Of a stretch of DNA of 64,000 nucleotides, positions 58,127 to 64,000 are shown piece by piece. The position numbers and the translations under genes are program-made. Positions within the stretch are counted from its first letter, which is position 1. Every line of letters starts with the position of its first letter. The notes under the pieces are model-generated. The model was not told the origin of the DNA. It saw only the letters and a list, made by a program, of their open reading frames with translations, and made no database searches. The DNA comes from Chitinophaga lutea (GTDB lineage: Bacteria > Bacteroidota > Bacteroidia > Chitinophagales > Chitinophagaceae), in assembly GCF_003813775.1 (NCBI RefSeq), contig NZ_RPDH01000001.1, positions 2,852,001 to 2,916,000 of the forward strand, given 5' to 3'.

Positions 58127-58933
58127 ATGCTGCTTCAGAATAAGAACGCCATTATTTACGGCGGTAGCGGTGCCATCGGCAGCGCCATTGCACAGGCCTT
58201 TCTGCGCGAAGGCGCTACGGTGTACCTGGCTGCCCGTCATCTTCCCAAACTGGAGGCTGTTGCCGCCGGCCTGCAGGCGGAAAAAGGAAGGGTGCACATC
58301 GCCGCGCTGGATCTTACCGAGGAAGATGCCGTGGAAAAACATGCGGCCGCGGTGGCGGCGGAAGCGGGCAGTATCGATATTGCCTGCAATGCAACCGGCA
58401 CTTTTCATATACAGGGCAAACTATTGCATGAACTGACGCTGGAGGAGTTCGAACATCCCATTCAGTTCGGCGCCCGGACGCTTTTCCTGACGGCGAGGGC
58501 TACCACGCGGCATATGAAACAAAAAGGGCGCGGGGTATACCTGAATCTTTCCACACCGGGGTCCCGTTTGCCGATGGAGGGGATACTCGGGTTTGGGGCC
58601 GCATGTGCGCTGGTGGAAGGATTTACCCGGCACCTGGCAGGGGAACTGGGCCCCAGTGGTATCCGCGTGATCTGCCTGCGGCCGGATGCAATCCCGGAAG
58701 CGCTGGAGAAAGGCTCGCATGCCAACGAGGTATTTAAGGGAGCTGCTGAGCAAGCCGGGCTCACGCCCGCGGTAATGCTGGCGGAACATGCAAAAACGGG
58801 ACCGCTGCTGCGCCGCCTTCCTTCATTACTGGAGGTAGGCAATACGGCCGCCTTTATGGCCAGCGACCAGGCAGGTGCCATTACCGGCGCGATCGTGAAC
58901 CTCACCTGCGGCTCGCTGGTAGACCAGGCCTGA
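58127..58933 (+). CDS. Short-chain dehydrogenase/reductase-like protein with degenerate active site
   Basis: 268 residues. The Rossmann motif is intact (IIYGGSGAIGSAIAQAF, residues 9-25), as is LDLTEEDAV; the usual NNAG is CNATG (87-91). S142 is in the place of the catalytic Ser. The Tyr-x-x-x-Lys motif is replaced by F156-G-A-A-C160 in the helix that continues LVEGFTRHLAGELGPSGIRV, so the two residues needed for hydride transfer chemistry are missing. It probably binds a dinucleotide but may not catalyse the classical reaction, perhaps serving as a sensor or a different enzyme. The nearest annotated type would be an atypical enoyl-reductase-like SDR. Single gene with its own promoter and terminator. 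Confidence 0.88.
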   Translation: MLLQNKNAIIYGGSGAIGSAIAQAFLREGATVYLAARHLPKLEAVAAGLQAEKGRVHIAALDLTEEDAVEKHAAAVAAEAGSIDIACNATGTFHIQGKLLHELTLEEFEHPIQFGARTLFLTARATTRHMKQKGRGVYLNLSTPGSRLPMEGILGFGAACALVEGFTRHLAGELGPSGIRVICLRPDAIPEALEKGSHANEVFKGAAEQAGLTPAVMLAEHAKTGPLLRRLPSLLEVGNTAAFMASDQAGAITGAIVNLTCGSLVDQA

Positions 58934-58957
58934 TGATTTTATGCCTTATATTATACC

Positions 58958-58979
58958 GCCCGCTCCCGACAGAGCGGGC
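58958..58979 (+). terminator. Intrinsic terminator after the SDR gene
   Basis: 8-bp stem GCCCGCTC / GAGCGGGC, six-base loop, then a T5 tail. 24 bases after the stop codon. Confidence 0.85.
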
Positions 58980-59016
58980 ATTTTTCGTTTTTCATCTTCG
59001 CTTCATCTTCGGGTGA

Positions 59017-59024
59017 TAGTTTTG
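59017..59024 (+). promoter_or_regulatory. -7 box TAGTTTTG upstream of the repeat-rich secreted protein
   Basis: Exact TAnnTTTG match 35 bases before the ATG at 59060, just downstream of a short direct repeat (TTCATCTTCG twice). Confidence 0.5.
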
Positions 59025-59059
59025 GGTCATCAAAAAATTCTTAACCATCAATCGAGATT

Positions 59060-59956
59060 ATGAAAACAAAAGCATGTATGTTCATCGCCCTGATGATGTC
59101 CGGTGCGGCCTTCGGCCAGCAGGCGGAAGTGAAACAATCGGTAAAGGCAACAGGCCATGTAAGTGCGGGTTCATCGAAGGCGGGCGCCAAAACGGAGATC
59201 AAATCCGACAGCCGGGTAGAGGGGAATGCCGCCAGGAACAGCGGGAATGCCACCATCAAATCCGACAGCCGTGTTGACGGCCATGCCACGGGGAATGGCG
59301 GGAACGCCGGCCTCATATCCGGGAATCAGGTAGCAGGGAATGCCGGTAATGATGTGAATGCAATATTAAAATCCGAAGGAGGTGCCGCAACCAATAGCGG
59401 GAATGCCGCCTCAAATGCAACAGTTGCTCAAAGCGGCCAGGCCACCGTGTCAGTAGCGCCAGGGGGAGTTGTCAATACCGCTGCTAACGAGGCCGCCGCT
59501 CAAACGAACGCCACAATCCAAGCAGGTGCGGCCGTTCAAACGAAAGCCGCCTCCCAAACGAATGCAGCCATCGGGACCGGAACGGCCATCGGTAACGATA
59601 TTCACACGAAAGCTGCCGCACAAACGAACGCCGCAATCGAAGCTGGCACAGATATCCAAACGAAAGCCGCTACCCGAACGAATGCTGCGATCGGAACCGC
59701 TACTGCCATCGGCACGGGTGTTCAAACCGAAACCGCCGCGAAAACCGATGCCGCCATTACCACAACCAAACAGGCCGGCACAGCAGCGGGCGCAAAGGCC
59801 GAAAAAGTTAAGGGCACGTTAATCAATACCGGTAAATCCGGCCTTAACACCGCTAACGGCGTGAATGCCACGGTGAACAACGCGTTAAGGATACAGGCGG
59901 CGCCGGTTAAAGTGAACACCCGCATCGTGGGCGGAGCAGGCCTCGGTATTTTCTGA
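59060..59956 (+). CDS. Secreted Ala/Asn/Thr-rich repeat protein, function unknown
   Basis: 298 residues with a signal peptide (MKTKACMFIALMMSGAAFGQQ). No known domain. Residues ~38-120 contain Asn/Gly-rich units around IKSDSRVEGNA, IKSDSRVDGHA and GNxxGNAG. Residues ~150-240 contain Ala/Thr-rich units of about 18-22 residues with the core QTKAAxQTNAAIxxGT (for example near 158, 180 and 198). The C-terminal ~60 residues are Lys/Val/Asn-rich and end in VGGAGLGIF. The composition resembles surface fibre or stalk proteins, or intrinsically disordered spacer proteins. It has its own promoter box and lies 62 bases before an operon of envelope proteins and a two-component system. Confidence 0.7.
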   Translation: MKTKACMFIALMMSGAAFGQQAEVKQSVKATGHVSAGSSKAGAKTEIKSDSRVEGNAARNSGNATIKSDSRVDGHATGNGGNAGLISGNQVAGNAGNDVNAILKSEGGAATNSGNAASNATVAQSGQATVSVAPGGVVNTAANEAAAQTNATIQAGAAVQTKAASQTNAAIGTGTAIGNDIHTKAAAQTNAAIEAGTDIQTKAATRTNAAIGTATAIGTGVQTETAAKTDAAITTTKQAGTAAGAKAEKVKGTLINTGKSGLNTANGVNATVNNALRIQAAPVKVNTRIVGGAGLGIF

Positions 59957-60018
59957 TTTCAAAAACGGACGGATTTTTGCTGGTAATCGCCGGCAAAAAT
60001 CTGTTATTTTTATACCCG

Positions 60019-60330
60019 ATGGGGAGATTCGCAATTTATATGTGTATGTTTTGGGGGGCAGTGCTGCTGACCGGTACCGCTGTCGCCTCAGGCCGCGGAC
60101 CGGGCCTGTACACCGTTCCGGCTGCGCTGGATTCGCTGCCGGCCCCGGCCAGATCTGCCGAAAAGCCAAATGAAAAACCGGGAGAAATCAAACCGCCTGA
60201 TATCATCAAGGAGGTGCCAAAGTCGAGAAGAAAAATAAAACCTATTGCCGTACCGGCGCCTTTGCCGGTGAAGCCAATCCGGATCATCAAACCGAAAATC
60301 ATCAAAACGAAGGTTGGATTGATCGGCTAA
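60019..60330 (+). CDS. Small secreted Pro/Lys-rich protein
   Basis: 103 residues from ATG 60019; an upstream TTG at 59977 is less likely. A hydrophobic N terminus (YMCMFWGAVLLTGTAVA) acts as signal peptide or anchor. The mature part is a low-complexity tail with KP, PP and IIKP repeats (KPNEKPGEIKPPDIIKEVP, then PVKPIRIIKPKIIKTK), strongly basic, like the extended Pro/Lys spacer of TonB-type proteins but without a C-terminal domain. It may span part of the periplasm or coat the envelope; this is inference. It begins an operon: the barrel gene starts 17 bases after its stop. Confidence 0.6.
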   Translation: MGRFAIYMCMFWGAVLLTGTAVASGRGPGLYTVPAALDSLPAPARSAEKPNEKPGEIKPPDIIKEVPKSRRKIKPIAVPAPLPVKPIRIIKPKIIKTKVGLIG

Positions 60331-60346
60331 CCAATAAATATCCGAC

Positions 60347-61207
60347 ATGAGATATGTTCTGACATTATCCATCATATGGTTGTGCAGCCTGTCTGCCTAT
60401 GCGCAGACCGACAGTGCGGCGGCTGCCGATAAAAAAACAACGTTCACGATCGGCGCGCTGTACACCAACAACGCCAGCTACTACGGCCAGAAAGCCGAAG
60501 AAGCAATGCCCTACGTAGCCGCCAGTGCGGCGCTGCGGTTCGGCTCCGGCATCTATTTCACCGGCACGGCCTTCCGCCTCCTGAACGATTCGGGCAGGGT
60601 GGTATCCGCCGGTAGTGCGGGGGCGGGGATAGCCTTTAATCTGTCCAAAAAACTGACGGCCGATCTGGGGTACAGTTACACCTTCTATCCCGCCAACTCG
60701 CCGTTTTTACAGGCCGCCAGCCCTCACAGCGCCAACGCCTCACTGCAATACGAATATTTTTTGACCAGCGGGCTGCAGCTCGATTATAATTTCGGTAAAG
60801 AACAGGATGCGTTCCTGACCTTCAGCACGGAAAAACTCATCAGCCTCGGCAGCCTGGCAAAGGGGAAGGATCTGATCACCCTCACGCCGGCCGTCGAAAT
60901 CACCGGCGGCAGCCAGCGGTTTTACCAGACGTACGTGACGGAGAAACGGTACCGCGACAGTATCCTCGGCCTTCCTGTTCCCCCGATTTTCAATGTGCCC
61001 GGCACCGGAACGGAAACGACGACTACCACCAGTTCCGCCACCCGGTTCAGCATGCTGTCGTACAACCTGCGGGTGCCGCTGGCGTACAACCGGGCGCATT
61101 ATATGATCGAAGCGGCCTACCAGCTGTCTGTGCTCGATAAAAACGCGCAAACAGGGGGTGGTACGGCCAACTCGTTTTTCAGCTGCAGCATTTATTACCA
61201 GTTTTGA
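60347..61207 (+). CDS. Putative outer-membrane beta-barrel protein
   Basis: 286 residues with a signal peptide cut near AYAQ (20). The rest alternates amphipathic strands separated by short turns, for example YVAASAALRFGSGIYFTGTAFRLL, GAGIAFNLSKKLTADLGYSYTFYP, ASLQYEYFLTSGLQLDYNFGK and FSMLSYNLRVPLAYNRAHYMIEAAYQLS. It closes with a C-terminal Tyr-Gln-Phe (SIYYQF), a typical barrel-assembly signal. A Thr-rich loop (TGTETTTTTSS) is near 225. No family recognised. The response regulator gene begins four bases after its stop, so the barrel is probably under the same control as the two-component system. Confidence 0.7.
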   Translation: MRYVLTLSIIWLCSLSAYAQTDSAAAADKKTTFTIGALYTNNASYYGQKAEEAMPYVAASAALRFGSGIYFTGTAFRLLNDSGRVVSAGSAGAGIAFNLSKKLTADLGYSYTFYPANSPFLQAASPHSANASLQYEYFLTSGLQLDYNFGKEQDAFLTFSTEKLISLGSLAKGKDLITLTPAVEITGGSQRFYQTYVTEKRYRDSILGLPVPPIFNVPGTGTETTTTTSSATRFSMLSYNLRVPLAYNRAHYMIEAAYQLSVLDKNAQTGGGTANSFFSCSIYYQF

Positions 61208-61211
61208 TAAC

Positions 61212-61886
61212 ATGAAAGTACTGATCGTGGAAGATGAACGGGCGATGGCATTGGAAATGGAAGCATTTCTGAAAAAGTCGTTCTACGTATGCGACCTCGC
61301 CTTCACGGCCAAACAGGGACTACTGAAAATGGAGGAAGGGCCGTACGATTTTATTTTGCTCGACCTGGGGCTGCCCGATAAAAGCGGGCTGCTGGTGCTG
61401 GAGGAAGCAAAGAAAAATTGCCCGGGTGCCTCGTATATTATTTTGTCGGCCCGCGGCGAGCTGGAAGACCGGATAAAGGGCCTCGACCTGGGCGCGGACG
61501 ATTACCTGCCCAAGCCGTTTTCGCTGCTGGAGCTGCATTCCCGGATGCAGGCCATTTCCCGCCGGAAGTTCGGGCTGCAGGATTCCACGGTGCCGTTGGG
61601 CGATTTCCGGATCGACCTCACCAAACGGCTGGTGTTCTGTAACGAGGCGGAAATCGAATTGTCGAGAAAGGAGTTCGACCTGCTCAGTTACCTGCTGCTG
61701 CATAAAAACCGCCCGCTTACACGCATGCAGCTGAGTGAGCACATCTGGGGGAACTTTTCGGACGATGATTACGATTCCAATTATATCGATGTGCATATCA
61801 AGAACATCCGGAAAAAACTGTCTGCTTTTTCTTCTGTGGAATGGCTCCAGACCATCCGCAGCGTCGGTTATAAAATAAAAGCCTGA
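61212..61886 (+). CDS. OmpR/PhoB-type response regulator
   Basis: 224 residues from ATG 61212 (MKVLIVEDERAM); the frame extends into the barrel gene but only as a shadow. Receiver domain 1-118 with acidic pocket E7-D8, phospho-acceptor D51 in FILLDLGLPDKSG, Ser in IILSARGELEDRI and Lys in DYLPKPFSL. Winged-helix domain ~130-224 with RKEFDLLSYLLLHKNRPLTRMQLSEHIW and YIDVHIKNIRKKL...IRSVGYKIKA. It binds DNA when phosphorylated by the kinase encoded two bases downstream. Its operon position suggests control of the barrel and small secreted protein genes. Confidence 0.95.
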   Translation: MKVLIVEDERAMALEMEAFLKKSFYVCDLAFTAKQGLLKMEEGPYDFILLDLGLPDKSGLLVLEEAKKNCPGASYIILSARGELEDRIKGLDLGADDYLPKPFSLLELHSRMQAISRRKFGLQDSTVPLGDFRIDLTKRLVFCNEAEIELSRKEFDLLSYLLLHKNRPLTRMQLSEHIWGNFSDDDYDSNYIDVHIKNIRKKLSAFSSVEWLQTIRSVGYKIKA

Positions 61887-61888
61887 GC

Positions 61889-63217
61889 GTGAAGCTGTTT
61901 ACCAAACTCACACTGTTTATCACGCTGTCCAAACTGGCCATAGTGGTGCTGTTTGTATTATTGCTGCCTTTGCTGGTAGACAGGATCGCTGTGCAGTACA
62001 ACGATTATTACCTGCGGGAACAAAAGAAAAAGGTGCTGGACGTGATCGGCCAGAACGGCATAGATGCCTATCTGCAGGGCGAAGCGAGCTACGGCAGCTA
62101 TACGATGCTGAAGGAGGAATACATATCCCTGGAGCCCGCCGGTAAAATCATCCTGCCCGATACTATTGCCACCCTGCGACGTGTGGTGGAAGAAGATACG
62201 CTCACCTACCGCGTGCTCAGCCATGTTTTTTATTACGACAGCAGCCGGTACATCCTGGAAGTGGGCAAAACCACCGCCAGTATCGGGCAGTACAACCGGC
62301 CGCTGCAAAAAATGGCGCTGTACATTCTCATTGGCCTGATCGTCAGCACCATCCTCCTCGACCTCGTGTACACCCGGTTGCTCCTCCGCCCGCTGGGTGC
62401 CATCATCCGCACCCGCCTGCTCAACAACCGTTTCCCGTTCCGGGAAGACATCCCGGTTATCCGTACCACCACGGCTGATTTCAGGTACCTCGACGAATCG
62501 TTGGCCGGCCTGATGGGGAAAGTCAGGGAGGCATTCGAAAAGGAACGGGAATTCACGTCCAATGCGTCCCATGAGTTGATGACGCCCGTCGGCATCCTGC
62601 AGAATAAAATGGAGAACCTGATGATGGACGGCGAGCTGAGCGACGAACAGCAACAGCAGATGATGGGGATGATGAAAACGCTGAACCGGCTGAAGAAGAT
62701 CGTCCGTTCGCTGTTATTGATCTCGCGTATCGAAAATGAGCAGTTCCCCAAATCCGACCGCTTTTCCATGCAGGAACTGGTGAACGAAGTGATGGAGGAA
62801 CTGGGGCACCGCCAGGATGAAAAGCAGCTTGGTTTCCGCCAGCAGATAGCCACGGACGCCGTGATGCAGGGGCTCAACCGCGACCTGGTGTTCCAGATGA
62901 TTTACAACCTCGTCAACAATGCCATCCGGTTCAACAAACCCCAGGGCAGCATTGCCGTTTACGACCGGTATACGCCTGGAAGCGATTACCGGCTGGTGAT
63001 TGAAGATACCGGGGTGGGCATTCCCCCCGCCGAAATCGCCTCGATCTTCAACCGGTTTAAAAAAGTGGAAAGAGCGGAAGGAGAGGGGTACGGGCTGGGG
63101 CTTTCCATTGTGAGCACGATCGCCCGTTTTCATGATATACAGATCGAGGTGTCGTCGGTAGAACATGAAGGCACAACCTTTACACTGATTTTCCCGCCGG
63201 AGCAGCTGGCATATTAA
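61889..63217 (+). CDS. Sensor histidine kinase (GTG start), partner of the OmpR-type regulator
   Basis: 442 residues. GTG at 61889 overlaps the end of the regulator gene at a two-base gap and gives the N terminus VKLFTKLTLFITLSK. Two transmembrane helices (~8-31 and ~143-165) flank a ~110-residue periplasmic sensor region. A HAMP-like linker with LLLRPLG follows. The kinase core has EFTSNASHELMTPVG with H228, an N box (NLVNNAIRFNKP), EDTGVGIPPAEI and GEGYGLGLSIVSTIARFH. Expected to phosphorylate the adjacent response regulator. The periplasmic domain matches no known sensor that I can name. Confidence 0.94.
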   Translation: MKLFTKLTLFITLSKLAIVVLFVLLLPLLVDRIAVQYNDYYLREQKKKVLDVIGQNGIDAYLQGEASYGSYTMLKEEYISLEPAGKIILPDTIATLRRVVEEDTLTYRVLSHVFYYDSSRYILEVGKTTASIGQYNRPLQKMALYILIGLIVSTILLDLVYTRLLLRPLGAIIRTRLLNNRFPFREDIPVIRTTTADFRYLDESLAGLMGKVREAFEKEREFTSNASHELMTPVGILQNKMENLMMDGELSDEQQQQMMGMMKTLNRLKKIVRSLLLISRIENEQFPKSDRFSMQELVNEVMEELGHRQDEKQLGFRQQIATDAVMQGLNRDLVFQMIYNLVNNAIRFNKPQGSIAVYDRYTPGSDYRLVIEDTGVGIPPAEIASIFNRFKKVERAEGEGYGLGLSIVSTIARFHDIQIEVSSVEHEGTTFTLIFPPEQLAY

Positions 63218-63282
63218 GGCCGAAACATGCACCCGTTACCGTTTGCACAGGCTCGTGATGCAACTCTTTTACCCCGGAGCCG

Positions 63283-64000
63283 CTACCGGAATATCTTCAG
63301 GTACCGTTCAATGGAAAATAGGGTATGCTCCGCCGCATTTTCCCGGAGGTAGTGCCCGAAAGCGCCGTACATGGCATCGTAGTTCAGCGGCAGCAATGTT
63401 TCTTTTATTTTCAGGATGGCTTTCTCGGGAAGCGGGATATAGTTCGGGTAGCTGTACATGAATGATACCGATTGGAGATCGGGGCAGACCTGTATCGCAT
63501 CGCCCACCAGCAGCAAACCATTCCCCGCGTTGTAATGCAGGATGGCTGCGCCGTCGAAGTGCCCGCCGGTATGCACCAGCTTCACGCCGGGCAGCAGGGA
63601 GTGTTCGGCCCCTTCCCAAAACACGATGTTAAAATCTTTCCGGGCTACCCATTGCCGGTCGCCTGCATGAATGTACACCGGCACATCGCCGAAGCGCACG
63701 CTCCATTCAGCCATCGTGGTGTAATAGTGCGGGTGGGAGATGGCGATGCTATGAATGCCGCCGAGGCGTTCCATCAGTTCGACGGTGCTGTCGTCGAGGT
63801 TAGCGATACAATCCCATAGCACGTTTCCCTGCGGCGTGATCAGCAGGTGCGCGCGCTGGTTGATGGCAAAAGCAGGCGCGGTATAAATGGCGAACAGGTT
63901 GTCCGTCACTTTTTCGAATATGTTTTTATACTGTCTGTTGACTGCCGGCAGGGTGGCCCAGCCCTGGCCCTTTGGGTTGACGTACTGGCGCTCGTCTTCA
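63283..64000 (-). CDS. MBL-fold metallohydrolase, partial (5' end outside window)
   Basis: The frame is open from the right edge (about 238 residues visible; a GTG at 63909 is internal). It begins DERQYVNPKGQGWATLPAV, continues through DNLFAIYTAPAFAINQRAHLLI and NVLWDCIAN, and has the metal loop ISHPHYYTTMAEW, VHTGGHFDGAAIL and LLVGDAIQV. In place of the classical HxHxDH the motif reads H-P-H-Y-Y, so one histidine and the Asp are changed, while HTGGH and GDA are kept. Such proteins form a known MBL subgroup with uncertain function. It is convergent with the histidine kinase gene; 65 bases separate the stops. Confidence 0.82.
   Translation of the reverse strand, partial: EDERQYVNPKGQGWATLPAVNRQYKNIFEKVTDNLFAIYTAPAFAINQRAHLLITPQGNVLWDCIANLDDSTVELMERLGGIHSIAISHPHYYTTMAEWSVRFGDVPVYIHAGDRQWVARKDFNIVFWEGAEHSLLPGVKLVHTGGHFDGAAILHYNAGNGLLLVGDAIQVCPDLQSVSFMYSYPNYIPLPEKAILKIKETLLPLNYDAMYGAFGHYLRENAAEHTLFSIERYLKIFR

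Overview
The window looks like a chromosomal segment of a Bacteroidota bacterium, most likely a Chitinophagaceae (Chitinophaga-like) species. The grounds are two SusC/SusD outer-membrane loci each preceded by an ECF sigma / FecR pair, a gliding/T9SS-type secreted protein, many SpII lipoproteins, a two-component-propeller histidine kinase, and several TAnnTTTG promoter boxes close to start codons. No rRNA, tRNA, CRISPR array, transposase or phage gene was seen. The family name is inferred from gene content, not from a marker gene.

Layout. 1-9.3 kb: end of an AraC-type regulator, a carboxypeptidase-regulatory/CILP-like lipoprotein, a CPA-type antiporter and a DoxX-like protein on the minus strand, then an S4 RNA-binding protein, lysA, a DUF3267 putative membrane metalloprotease and a large GAF-domain protein. 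9.5-14 kb (minus): a 1210-residue outer-membrane protein that joins a calcineurin-like phosphoesterase, a kinase-like middle region and a BamA-type barrel, preceded by an SdiA-regulated-type lipoprotein. 14-19.3 kb: a tight four-gene operon of HD-phosphohydrolase/PycTM membrane protein, polyphosphate kinase, DUF4442 thioesterase-like protein and a CPSF/RNase-like beta-CASP MBL nuclease. 19.2-23.3 kb (minus): a propeller histidine kinase and an SMP-30-like beta-propeller protein.

23.4-31.9 kb is the first SusCD locus: ECF sigma, FecR, SusC with STN domain, SusD, and a type I phosphodiesterase/alkaline-phosphatase-superfamily enzyme. 32-38 kb carries regulatory and accessory genes (hybrid histidine kinase, ankyrin protein, two AraC regulators, DUF4822-type lipoprotein, NTF2-like protein), then a gene-poor 570-base gap with an 81-bp tandem repeat. 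38.3-46.5 kb holds the T9SS-type protein, a lone receiver protein, a 58-residue small protein, a sulfatase, a DUF4349 protein, a nested inverted-repeat island, an aldo/keto reductase and a 2-hydroxyacid dehydrogenase. 46.6-55 kb is the second SusCD locus: ECF sigma and FecR (both with TTG starts), SusC, SusD and a TlpA-like thiol-disulfide protein. 55-64 kb: a VIT/VWA protein, a short-chain dehydrogenase-like protein lacking the catalytic Tyr and Lys, a repeat-rich secreted protein, and an operon of a small Pro/Lys-rich secreted protein, a putative outer-membrane barrel, an OmpR-type response regulator and its histidine kinase. An MBL-fold gene runs off the right edge.

How the genes work together: each SusCD locus is a self-contained signal-and-uptake unit in which ligand binding by the STN-bearing SusC is expected to release the sigma factor through FecR. 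The first points to a phosphorylated or phosphodiester substrate, the second to redox handling in the periplasm. The most unusual items are the phosphatase/kinase-like/barrel fusion, the HD-PycTM + PPK1 operon, and the operon that combines a small secreted protein, a barrel and a two-component system.
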